A stretch of DNA of 64,000 nucleotides from Apostichopus japonicus (Eukaryota; Echinodermata; Holothuroidea; Aspidochirotida; Stichopodidae), in the NCBI RefSeq assembly GCF_037975245.1, contig NC_092563.1:4647501-4711500 (forward strand), written 5' to 3'. Shown piece by piece: positions 1 through 12,000 of the stretch. The notes beneath the pieces are model-generated. The model was not told the origin of the DNA, did no database searches, and saw only the letters and a list, made by a program, of their open reading frames with translations. Every line of letters begins with the position of its first letter. Positions within the stretch are counted from its first letter, which is position 1. A program made the translations under genes and the position numbers.

Positions 1-239
1 AAAAGAATGAATGAATAAATGAATGAATGAAAAGGCGCAGAATGGAAAGAATGAATGAAATGATTTTAGTCACAATCTTTTTTCTTCAAATGAATCAAAC
101 AGTACGAAATCATCAATCTATTCCGATATTAATAAATGAAATAAAGATATATTTTATAATTTTATTATATTTGTTTTGTTGTTTTTGTTGAGATTTTGAA
201 AAATGATATTTTGATCTTTCCTTTCTTCCTCTTCTGTAG

Positions 240-832
240 TGTCGATATTGTTGCAATCACCAGTGATATATGTCGGTACACCGACAGAAGACGGGTTATG
301 CCAAGAATATGCTCCTGAGGTCGGTGTGAAAATATTCTTCTCAGCCGAGACGGTCTCATTATTTCTACTCCCTCTCGTCCTGATGTGTTTCTGTCTCTAT
401 CATATCTGGAAAACCCTCGCAAATAGTAGAAGAGTGGCATGTAAATACGGCTGGCAACCGGGTAGCTGTCAACGGGTAAACGGCCCTGCGTTAGCATTAA
501 ACAGAAAGTTATGGCGGCAGAGAAAACGCGGGATTAGGGTTGTCACGACAACGGTGTTGGTTTTCGCGATGGGTTACATGCCGATACATTCGGTTCATTT
601 ATGGTACGCATACTCCGGTAAACCAATACGTGAGCATGATGTGCTGTACGTTCTGATCCACACTGTAGCCAACACTGTGATGTATTTCAGCAATTTCATG
701 AATCCATACATCTACGCTTTCCTCGGGAAAGGCTTTCGAAATCACCTGAAGAACAGTTTGTTTTGTGTGCATATTAGAAAGAAATTGAGGGATATCGCAA
801 ACAGAAGGAAAAGTAATTCTATTTGGCTGTAA
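240..832 (+). CDS. Class A GPCR, last exon (TM5-TM7 and C-tail), 5' part off-window
   Basis: This is the terminal coding exon of a rhodopsin-family peptide/amine-type G-protein-coupled receptor in the plasma membrane. A pyrimidine tract ending in AG at 238-239 is the splice acceptor, so the exon opens at 240 in a split codon and stops with TAA at 830-832. The reading frame holds a hydrophobic TM5 (VSLFLLPLVLMCFCLYHIW), a basic third intracellular loop rich in R and K, TM6 with GYMP in place of the usual CWxP, TM7 with the NPxxY motif as NPYIY, and a helix-8 start (AFLGKGFRNHLK). The NPYIYAFLG block resembles neuropeptide receptors, but the ligand class cannot be fixed from this part. TM1-TM4 lie upstream of the window. 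The receptor at 47-50 kb has NPLIY and CLTP motifs, so the two are not close copies. Confidence 0.82.
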
Positions 833-3800
833 GTTTCTACATACATCCGAGTTTTATCGTCGTCGAAATATATATAGATATAGATAATCAAACTTTGTCT
901 TGATTTACAGAGGAATGCATACCCTTTTGCGTATGTTTCATACATCCCTGTCAGGCATTGCCAACTTTCTTCAGGCGCGGATCAAGGGGTGTGAGGATAT
1001 ACCTTACCCTCCTTCAACCCTAAATAACAAAAGTAGGTCTATTCATTCGCACACTACCTTGCTTGTAGATCTAATTGTTGACCTATAATAAACACATGCC
1101 TTGGGCCTTGGCAAACACCATTTCATGTCAGACCCCCCTCCCCTACTGTGGGGGGGGAGGGGATTTGGCGTCAAACGACCTCATCTTCACACCCCTTCCT
1201 TTTTTTAATCTCTTGGATCCGCTCGATCCTGCTCTGTAGGTGAGTTTGCCTTGAACACTGCCGTGGCCTACATCACGCGCCAGCCAGTTGGGACAATTTC
1301 CTAATGATAATACCTCTCTAAACTGTCCTCCCATATCATGCTTCAAATCACTCGTCTCAACAGTACAAACAGTTCCTCTGGTAGAAACATGATCATTCAC
1401 ACTGCTCGTACAGTACTGACATTACGAGTGAAGTAGCTAGGGACAAGACAGTACATTATAGAAAAAGAAATTGCCCCAACTGGATGCACGCGCACATTAC
1501 TTCGCTGCATGCATGTATAACTTCACGATCGATTGTTTTTTTCCTCCTCTGTTGCCCATGTTGCTTGTATTTACAGACGGAGTGAGCGATCCCCTTGAGA
1601 TGATAGCACGGTGGTTGAAGTGGATTTAATGGCAAGTGAGCTGGAAAGTGCTTACGGTTTACTAGATAATACTTAAATTATGATTTAACCAGAAAGGAAA
1701 ACTTAGAGGGAAAGTTGCCTTTTTTTATCGATAAAATTCTCTAATTAGAGAGAACATTATAAGAGCATACTAAAATGTTTCGAATAAATCACAATTCAGA
1801 GGGAAGTCAACAAAAATTTGGGAAAGTCAATAATTTGGGGAACTTCCATCATTATGACATTTCTGGAAGTAAAGGAGGTTTTATCCTAACCAAATAACTC
1901 CCGGATTCCATCAACCATATACCTCGAGGTATAGGGACAAAGTTCAGATGAGCTATTGAACTCACAAGTGTGGCCGGATATTTTGCTAATTAAGATATAT
2001 GTTTACATTATCTACCACCGGAATACCTCTTTAAAGAATAGCGTTAACTGATCATGTTTGAACGATTGTAAAAATGGCTCGGAAATTGGATTAATAGACT
2101 CAGTTAAGTCTGTCAATAGGTTGCAAGACATAAACAGGCAGTTATATGTTTGTAATGACAAAAATAAAGTTATGCGATTGTTTTGTAAATGTTTTCTTTG
2201 TAATTATTCATATTTCATTGTCAAGTAGAATAGGATAAACTATAGTTGTATCGAAAGGCTGAGACTATACACATCTCCACGCGCACTTCAAATACCATAT
2301 ATCATAAGTTTGAATGACAATAGCGGTGTTCATATTTCTAGATCATAAGTTTGAATAACAATAGCTGTGTTCATATTTCTTTACAATGGTTATCAGTGAG
2401 GACCAAATCGAAGTAGTCCTACATATCCTAACATATATGTCTGCAGTTGATTGATTGATTTATTGATTGTTGACCTGATTATATTGGTCAATATTTTGTA
2501 CTATATTTACTTATAATATATAGAATTACAAATATTCTTCTACGAAATCAACTGTTTGAAATAATTCTCGTTGAAAATCTTAAACTGCTGCTTGGAAATA
2601 TAAGTAGAGCTAAATTTATTGCTAGATTTTACGATCTCCTAGGACGACATATTATACGGTAATCTTCGATGATGGTTGCATATCAATGTTCCCTTTTCTT
2701 TCACGTTGATTAATGTTTATTGTTATGTAAATTTACATGTCATTGTTACATATTAGAAAATTGAACCAACGATTCGTTTTGATCTTATAATAACTTATAT
2801 ATATTTGTAGGACGAACCACTCACTTCAAATATCTACAAACTCCAATAATTTTCACGAAGTTAGCAATTTAACAGATTTTGTTCAATTTTTCATCCTTAT
2901 ACCTTCCTTACGAAAGTATGGAAATCGTCAAACTTTCTGTGTCTTTAACATATTAAAAAAAAAAGAAATTATTTATATCTTTATTTAACATTTATTTTTT
3001 ACGACGTTTATGATACATGATAACATTGTTTGACGTAATCTTAACGAATTCCCGTGTTGGTTATTTCTAACTGTTATATTATAGGTTATCGACCAGTCAC
3101 CATCATAAATAAGTTCATTTTCCTTTAATAAACTATTCTTTTAAGTTTGGAACATGTTTGGAACATAAATCAAACTGTTTCCCTTTTTTAAGTATCTTCC
3201 TTTCCATTGTTTTTATTAATTTATACTTTTATTTTTAAAACTGGATTTTCTCACTCTCTCTTACTCTCTTCATAAACCTGTTCTTTGTTTGTTTTGTAAA
3301 TTAATACACAGTAAACAAAAAATTAATAAACTTGTCTGATAGAAATCACTGTTTAACATTTAATACCAGCCAATAATGAAGCGGCGCCTTAACTATTTAA
3401 CTATACACATTCACCATCGTTTAATCTCCACATGTACTATATGGCAAATATCTTCAAGGATTGGTTATAGTGTTAAGAGAAGTAATTGCATAAAGACAGA
3501 AAATTTCCGTTTGGTTCAAATTTATAAACTTCTCCTGCCTGTTTTTGGGGGAAAGACTAAGAGGTTATTATTATCGACCACGTTCAAAATTACCTATAAG
3601 TAAAATACAAATTAGGCTATATAGGTTAAGTTCAAATAATCTCATTTACGTCATATTTTACGTAAGTAAAATAAGTTTGCACTTTGGGTTAAATGTTATT
3701 TAGCTTAATAAAAATACAATTCCACTTGAGCTTAATTGAATTTAGCTCAAATAAAACGGAAAAGTCATTTTACTTGAGCCATATTCTATTTTACTTAAGC

Positions 3801-4967
3801 AGAATACAATTCAGTTTAGGCCTAAGTAAAATACAGTTGCTTTAAGCTTACGATTGATTATGCATACACTTAAGCTTCATTCATTCTTCTTAAGTTAAAT
3901 TCTAATTAAAAGTAAAATACAATTACCATCATGTGGAATCAAATCTACTTAATTTTGAGAGGTAAATTGAGAGGTAAATGTTAATTACGGCATGCCATAG
4001 GGCCGAATAAGGTGGGCGACTCCCTACATAAGTTTCACTGCAGGTATTTTCGCGCGGGTTTGCAACGGTATACCACGGCAGGCGGCAATTTCATCATCAA
4101 TGAACACGGGTCCCAGCTCTGCCGGTCAGATCACAGAGTTTCATGGCAGCAATTTGTGCCTCAGTTCGCCCACCCCGTCATCAAGACGATGATGGACCCC
4201 ACCCTCCTCTATCCCATAATATTATCGTAATGGAAATATCAAGATATGCATTCTACCATCACCTACCCCGTCATCTAATGATTCTAGGTATCATTCCTCT
4301 CAATGCCAGTACATATACAGTGTATACGGAACCATAGTCGGCAAATTGAGCTTCGTACCACTGTTCAATTTTTTTTCCATTCTCTCCCCCAACCACCCCC
4401 CTCTCCCCCATTCGTAAGTTACCGCCCGTGGGTATTAAACATCTTATATGACTAATTCGTGCCTCTACAATCATTGTGCTACATAATAGATAAGAGAGAA
4501 TTTCTTTAAATTCAATAGTCAGCGTAAAAAATAAAAAAATAAATAAAAAAAGCCCGCAGAGGTTCAGCTGAGTTCATAGCAACGGCAGAATGCTTTACTA
4601 ACATGGCGACAATCGGAAGAATGCGGGAATTGCAACCTAGCTCCTCTGTCTTAATGATGTGTGAAGATAAGACTTTCATCGCAGCAAAAGAGTTGCTCTA
4701 TTGTTTCAGCCGAGGGAGGAGGCCTGTCAAGGAATTTAAAATAATGGAAAGACGCTTCATGATAGCGTGCATGGTGAGGGACATAGGGAGGAGTGCCCCT
4801 CACCCGCAACTACTTTGTGAGTTAGCGTTCCCTTTTTATTTCAATTGTTTTAAATTTATGACATGTTGGTTAATTAATTAATGCTGGACGAAATATGAAA
4901 CAGTATTCAAATATGGACTAAACTAAAGTTTTGTTCCATATTTTTTAAATAAGTTCAGATTAATAGA
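833..4967. other. Gene-free, A/T-rich stretch
   Basis: No convincing coding exon was seen. The sequence is A/T-rich, with loosely repeated words of the type ACTTGAGC/ACTTAAGC next to AATACAATTC between about 3600 and 3930, and a 41-bp duplication listed separately. Open frames here are short, lack splice logic and resemble no family. Confidence 0.5.
2301..2382. repeat. 41-bp tandem duplication
   Basis: Two adjacent copies of a 41-bp unit starting ATCATAAGTTTGAAT, at 2301-2341 and 2342-2382, differ by only a few bases. It is a simple local duplication. Confidence 0.8.
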
Positions 4968-5259
4968 CAGGCGCGTAGCCAGGAATTTGCCAAGGGAGGG
5001 GCGAAAATGTAGATTCGGCATTGTAAACTATCTAAGCGTAGCGCCACCATGATTGGCGCGAAGCGTACAAGAAAATTTTGGCTGAAAATGCCTCCCAGAT
5101 CGCAGGAAATGGCACTTCCCAGGCCTTGGTAAGTTGCATCTTAGCATTTTTCTTTTGAAAATACTAGCGATATCATAAAAACATTAAAAAAAAATTTTTT
5201 TTAAATTGCTCAAGGGGGGGGGGGCGGCTGCCCCCTTCCCCCCCTTGGCTACGCGCCTG
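4968..5259. mobile_element. hAT-type MITE, 292 bp (family 1)
   Basis: A non-autonomous DNA element. Its ends are inverted repeats (CAGGCGCGTAGCCAGG at the left, complement of CCTTGGCTACGCGCCTG at the right). They are flanked by TTAATAGA and CTAATAGA, an 8-bp target duplication with one mismatch, which is the hAT signature. Inside are a G-run/C-run hairpin near the right end and a core with GCGCCACCAT and TTGGCGCGAAGCGTAC. It is a clear relative of the element at 13955-14223. Confidence 0.82.
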
Positions 5260-5842
5260 CTAATAGACACATGCTGTGAAAAATGTACGACCAAAATGAC
5301 TTAAAAAAAGATCATGATCCATAGATTCATGCCCGAGTCAAAACCGCAAAATCCCATGTGTCCTTCTGATTACCATCACTGCAAATCCGACTACTTTTGT
5401 CTGAAAATCGCTGTTACTCAATATTCTGCAATATTCTCCAGCTCGGAAGTATATCATGCATGTAATGAGCTATTGGCAAGACCAGCTCGAAAGTATAACA
5501 TACATGGAAGCCCCCCTCACCTCGCCCCACCCATGGCTACGAGCCCACTTTCATATTTATAGCCTATATTACAAAGTAAAGGAGCACACCTGCTATATGA
5601 CGTTATTGATAAAAACAGACAGAAACAATAATACAACACTGAACAAATGATATAATTATTATTATTATTATTATCGTGGTGAATCTGTATTTCACATTAT
5701 TCAACATTCTATGAAATTACTTTAGAATTCCTAGTTTATAAAAAAAACTCAGGGCCATTTCACTAGAAGTGCAGCAAGCCAAAGGTGTTCTGGTATCAAC
5801 TAAAACGCTTTGGAGTTGTTTTACCCGTTATGACCTTTTGTC

Positions 5843-7036
5843 TAGTGTTTACACGGGTCCAAAAATCGGGAACCGGGTACCCGAGGGCTGTTACCCGTCG
5901 GGTATCCGGGTACCCGGAAAAAATTGTTTACCCTCGTGTATCACGATTTTCAAGAAATTACATATTGGATGCTGTAATAAATGCATTATATTCTCTACTG
6001 ACAATGTTTTCATGTTCAAATACGTAGGTGTAAGATAAGGTATAAAACCTCCCTCAATAATTTTTATTTGCTTCTAATTCTTTCATTAACTTGTTAATAA
6101 ATAAATTATTTAATTATAATCAGCATTACCACTAACATCACACTGCCGCCGCTGCTTATGCTAGCTCGTGCACGTCTATTGGATCAAACCATATAGATTT
6201 CCAATTTAGCTCTTAAACAGTTTTTAATACTACTACTATCTATTATGCAGGCCCAGGGTTCTCATTAGCCGCGAGATTGCGCAATTTGATCGCATTTGGA
6301 ATAAACGATTAGTAAAAAGCCACTTGCGATTACTATTTTTTAGTTATCCCATCTATAATCCATAAACATCGCGTAAATTTTTTTTTGTCAGCCTTTCCTT
6401 CTTTGAAATAAACGAATGAATAAATAATAATTTCTTCCACATGGTAGCCTAACACCACACTAAGTCAATGAGAAATCTAGCTAAGCCTAACCATCTGTTA
6501 ATTTGCTGGAGATGTGACGCAGTTATAAGACATCCATGGAATACTTTCGCAATTGCTGTTACGTTCGACCACATGGTTGCCTAACACCACACTAAGTCAA
6601 TGGGGCAGTCTAGCCTAGCCATCTGTGTATTAGCTGAAATTGTGACGCAGTTATAAGATATCTATGGAAAGCTTTCGTTATTGCTGTTATCTTCGAACAC
6701 ATGGTAGCCTAACAACACACTAAGTCAATGGGAAATCAGCCTAACCATCGGTTTGCATTTTTTTTTTAAACAATCACACTTTGCGTAGGCCTATGATTCG
6801 GGTAATAAATTAGGAACCGGGTAGTATCGCGTCGAACGGGCCCCTTCGTTATTGCTGTTATCTTCTACCACATTGTAGCCTAACACCACACTAAGTCAAT
6901 GGGAAATCTGCCTAACCGTCGGTTTGCCATTTTTTTTTTAAATCACACTTTGCTTAGGATTCGGGTAATAAATTAGGAACCGGGTAGTACACGTCGGGCG
7001 GGTACCCGGGTACCCGGATAACCCGTGCAAACACTA
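5843..7036. mobile_element. hAT-type non-autonomous element, 1194 bp
   Basis: Terminal inverted repeats TAGTGTTTACACGGGT and ACCCGTGCAAACACTA are flanked by a perfect 8-bp duplication CTTTTGTC (5835-5842 and 7037-7044), which places it in the hAT superfamily. The subterminal parts are rich in self-complementary CCCGGGTACCCG words. No transposase frame was seen. The interior holds about four partial copies of a ~130-bp unit beginning CACATGGTAGCCTAACACCA (near 6437, 6571, 6698 and 6869) and two copies of a block containing GGGTAATAAATTAGGAACCG. Confidence 0.85.
6437..6910. repeat. ~130-bp direct repeats inside the hAT element
   Basis: Four diverged copies of a unit starting C/ACACATGGTAGCCTAACAC-CACACTAAGTCAATG are arranged head to tail, with spacing of about 127-170 bp. 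They are confined to the interior of the element at 5843-7036. Confidence 0.7.
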
Positions 7037-9067
7037 CTTTTGTCCATATACCTTTGTATTCAGAATCTGCTACCGTTGTCATGTTTAATCACAGAACAAT
7101 AAATAAATAAAACAAAACAAAACAAAGCAATTATAATCATATTACAAAAGGCATCAATTCACAAATTGCACATGCTACTGAACAATGACCATGGCAGTGC
7201 AGTGCAAGTCTGCAACAAGCTCCCATGGGCCAACTAATTCTTTTTAACAATCATTGACAGCAGCTCCTTTCTTTGGATTCCTAAACTTGGTATAATGCTA
7301 ACCCCCCCCCCCCCTCTCTTTGACCTTAAAAGAGCAGAATAAGACTCATGTACTCAATATCGAGATGGATATACATACCTAATTTGAAATTCATTTCAAG
7401 CTCTAAAATTGGAGTTCTTTTGGTTAGGTTTTCAGATTTAGACCTCTATTGACCCAAAGTGACCTTTGACTTACACAGAAAAAAAGCAGGGTTGTTGAAC
7501 TGAATAACGTGGATTCACCTACAATGTATGAAAACTCATGCTACGTTTACTTTTTAAGATTTATCGTGTTTCAAGAGGGTTTCACACTTTTACCTCTGTT
7601 GCCTGCAAATCACCTTTCACCTCCACATAACAAAGTACGGTGCTTGTACTTTGGAAGTTGGATCCAAGTGTGAAGCCAACCAAAGCTGTCATATGGAGTT
7701 ATCCCATCTACAAGGTTTTTGAACTTTGACCTAGCTCTGTTGACTTCAAATGACTTTTGACAGGGTTCTCGTACTTATACTATAACAAATATAATTGAGC
7801 CAGAGTGTTTTCACAAGCCAATACTTCACAAGACTTCACATGCACACATCATTACCATCACATAGATTTCTTCTGCCTTTGGCAAGGAATCAATATTATT
7901 TGGTTCATATCTTTTTATCAAGGCATAAAATGAGTAGTAACAGCACCGAATACAAGAGAGGGCATAACATTTTCACCTTCGTAACTGAAGGCTGATGAAT
8001 TTTCATGGATTTTGTATTTTCAACTAAAGTTCCTGCTTTTGACTCTATAAAATAGTGTTAAGAAGCTATGAATCCCATTGTAGATCTTGGCTAAATATGT
8101 AACACAATTCATAGCGAGTTAATTCTCTCTCCTATATCTATATATATCGTGGGGGGGGGGGAAGTGGCAAACCTCCCACGTCTTCTTATCTATCATATCT
8201 TGTTGCAGTTCCCAGAATGTCCAGCCCGTGTAATATAGGCTGTTTCTGAATCACAAGAGTGAATAGTGATATGGTAAAAAGGTGTTCCATGGTGTGAAAT
8301 CTTCTCTCTGAGGGTCGCAACCAGCTACAGTCATAATGCCCTTAAAAGTAAGATGTGGGAAATTTGACAAGACTGACAGTGGAAAGGAATAATCACGTTT
8401 GCACCTACTCCGCACTTAAGTATTCTGTCCGAGATGAGAAGTACATGCAAAATTCATAGACAGTGTGCATCGGAGAGTGCAATAAATGGTAATGTCGCTA
8501 GGATAGAGAGTGTATCACCGACTCTGTCAGCTACTTTGGCATTCGCGAGGTGTACACGGCGTGAATATTATACTGTCCAATCTCTAATGCACGCTATGGA
8601 GAACTGCACTCTGGTGCCCACTATCAGGCAGGTACCACCACACCAAAGATTGCTCTCTTCATATATCCTCTCTGGGGTGGTTTGACGATATTAAAAAGGA
8701 GGGGGTGGTGTCGTTCCCCTGGGGCGCAACAATTTAACCGGAAAGGATGCAATCAGAGTTACATTTAGGCTCTTAATTAGGTCTATACTTAGATATACAC
8801 ATAAGATCGTGCTACTAATTTTCATTTATAGTGTGCAATTGAAAAATTGCAATGTAAACCCACCCCCCCCCCCCCCCCCCCCGAGATTCACGTTTCTCTC
8901 TAGCCACAATTTTTAGCTATTTTAAATTAGAACTTAGCACCAGTAAAACTTAAAGCACTGGAATTTCTTCCGACAAATATTGCTTTCATTCTTGTTTTCT
9001 CTGAGAGGGAAGATTAATATTGAGAGTGAATAGGTTGGCTGTACGGTAGGATATACATTCGCTGTCA
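7037..9067. other. Gene-free stretch with degenerate repeats
   Basis: No coding exon was recognised. Three diverged copies of a motif of the type GACCTCTGTTGAC-CAAA-TGACCTTTGAC occur near 7441, 7591 and 7728, about 140-150 bp apart, pointing to an old repeat of unknown class. A G-run lies at about 8151 and a C-run of about 20 at about 8862-8882. Confidence 0.5.
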
Positions 9068-12000
9068 TCAATGTCGCTCCTTCCTGGCTTCCCGCTCCGC
9101 TTTACACTTTTTGATTAATCTATCAAACGAACTCGAATAGAAGAGGGATACCACTCTGAAGAGTCCCATCAGTAGAAACTGTGAAAGGAAAAAACAAAGA
9201 TGATAATATAAGTTGCCTCCAATCACAATGAGTGATAGTTCATAACAGCAACAACGATGATGATGATGATAATAACGATAATAAAAATAATAATAATAAT
9301 AATAATAACAACAATTCCAGCTGCCAAATTCTAAAATAAACTTGTACGTCATTATCACTTCTGATCGTTGCTTCAGAAAGAAAAGAAGAAAGAAGATGTA
9401 AATAATAATCAAAATGGATACTACGACGTCAACAACGACAAAACATATTTCATCTCTCATAATAATTATTGGTTATTCATGTACTGCATTTCAACAACTA
9501 GCACCAAAAGGGAAAAGAACAAGCGAAAACGACACAATTTAACGGGGATTGAAAGACAAATCTCAGACAGGAAATTGATTGCAGTTGAGATGTGAAATGT
9601 CAAACGACGCATAACCAATGACATCAACCTCGTGTTAGCAACCGGAAAATATCGACAGAGAGAAAAGGACGATAAGATCCCCTTTAAAAGCGACGTGACA
9701 AACTGCAAGCTTCTTAAATGATTCGTCAGCCGCTAACATCAGACTGACCTCTTGTACAGCTTGCATTAGAGATGTGATCGGAGCAGCGCCCGATGTTAAA
9801 ATTGCTAAGATCCATCCATCCATACCGACAGAACTCAAGAACACTCCCTTCTGTAAAGATATAACAATTACACATTAAAGAGATATAATAATAATCATCA
9901 TGACAATAATAATATTAACCAGGCAGTTATTTTTTTTAACAATGTTTAAGCGACCACGAATGCGGGAGAGACCCGTAAGGGCTTTATGGATTACAACTTA
10001 CAAGTCGGGTGGCTTCCAACTCAACATTTTAACTCAAATCTTAAATCTTTTCAATTTAGAAAGTCATTTCAGATGGGAAAACCGTAGATTGCTCTTGGAT
10101 GGAAAACCCGCCTTACTATGACCCGCGTGGATCAACTCGGAACCTCCCTATATAGCTTAGCCTCATTGATTCAAATGCCACCGCCTTCATCCACTCGACT
10201 ACAGCACAGGTATCTTCAGCTTCTATCCATTATTTATGGATCTTCTCATCAGTTCCGATGCAAGTGACAGTTTGCATTCAGGTGATGCGTTGCAGCAAAC
10301 CGATGACATTGTTCAATGTTTAATCTAGACTTTCGTTGATCAAACAAAGACTGTCTCTTAGCTGAATGATATATCCCAAACCTATGTGATACATTATTAA
10401 TTCATGCACACACTATATAGTTGCTACCTGAGTGATTCACAACGAGGGCAATCATAACCTGTCTTCTGCAGCTGGTCTTATGTTCTATCAATTTCCTGTA
10501 ATTTGTTGATATTAGCAGTCTGTGGTTAAAGATGTACCTGGTGGGCATATAAGCCACCAACCAATTCCTACCTGAAGATCATTTGTGATCGTCTTGGCAA
10601 CATCCTCTGGTTGGAAGAGGCCTGATGTCTCTGATATTAACTTTGTCTCCATAGGCTGTACATGTTAGAAAAAGGGAAAGGACAAAACAAAATTAACGGC
10701 ATTGCATCATGCTTGTTTCAAAGAGAAGAAAACTGCTTGCATTGCTACAAATGTTTGATAGTATGCAAAACTAAAGATCGTACAACAGAAAATACAGCTT
10801 ATTACCCTCAGTGTTGTTCCAAATGTTTCAATATGACAATGTAATAAATCAAGGTAAATTTTGAAAATTTGTTTCAAGCAGTAGCAGCCACTTTGAGTAT
10901 AGGTCTCGAAGGAACTAAAACATAACCTCATACAGAGCTACGAAGTACGTCTTGTCAAATCTTGCAAAAACCGGCGGGTTTGCGAGTCTGTTAACCCCCA
11001 ATAGTATAAACCAACTTAATAGTATAAACCAACTCACAGCTCAATTGGTACAGTCCAGGGCTTGTGATACTTTGAATCCCATTCGGCCTAGCCAAAAATG
11101 TCTTTGCTCATTGCAAATGTGTTTATAAATATGTACAAAGCCAAATTTCTGGCAAAAACTCTTCCCTGCCCCTTCCTAAGTTGTATAGCATTAAACTGGG
11201 ATGTGATCGCAGGTCGCAAGATACGCACAAGTATTTTGCCTTCTGACTGACAGACTCCCTTGGCAAAGCATCCACTTGATAGGGATCACCACCAAACTAT
11301 GGATTTGATTAATAAAGTCGGTATAGTAGTACAGAAATACTGCAGGTCACTGGTTCCAATGAATCCCATTCCAGCCAAATATCTCCTTGATCTTTTTAAA
11401 TACCGGTCAGGATCCCTGTCGTATAATTGTCTTCCGACACACCCAATGTTACAGATTATGGTGCAGATGATGGTGCAGTTAATGGTGGTGGTGTCTAAAT
11501 GGCTTACCTTGGTCTCATCCTCTGAGTGAAGCAATGGTGTATCTGTATCTGGTGGATAGTTGATGGTTATGTAAACGTTGTAAGGCTTGACCTGCAAGAA
11601 AACCATGTTATACAAGGATCAATTTCATCCCATCTGCTTTTGTTTCTCCGTTCCACGTTTCAAAGTGTTTTGTTTGTCTTTTATTATCGTTGTACTTCTC
11701 CTCTCTGCACCAGGATTGAAAAAACTCTTGTCGTTTTACAACAAATATCTACCCCAATTGTGCAACATGGGAGATCTAATCAACATCAATTCTGGCTGAA
11801 AACACAGTGTCATGAAATGATGTGGGCATGTTCTTCTGCATTGCTTTCACTTCTGACCAATTAAGAAGATTTAACATGTTTGTCACCACATTCATGTTTT
11901 ATCCAGCAACCAGAATACAGTTCCCTAATTTATATCTAAAATGTACGCTATCCTTTTACCATTCAGAACATCTGATAACATTTGTCCCGATGACTTTACA

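Noticed and set aside
9179-9460. Extension of the KDSR last exon into the Tyr/Leu-rich open frame upstream
   Set aside because: A clear acceptor at 9179-9180 and family alignment end the exon there; the rest reads through a (TAA/TGA)-type repeat.
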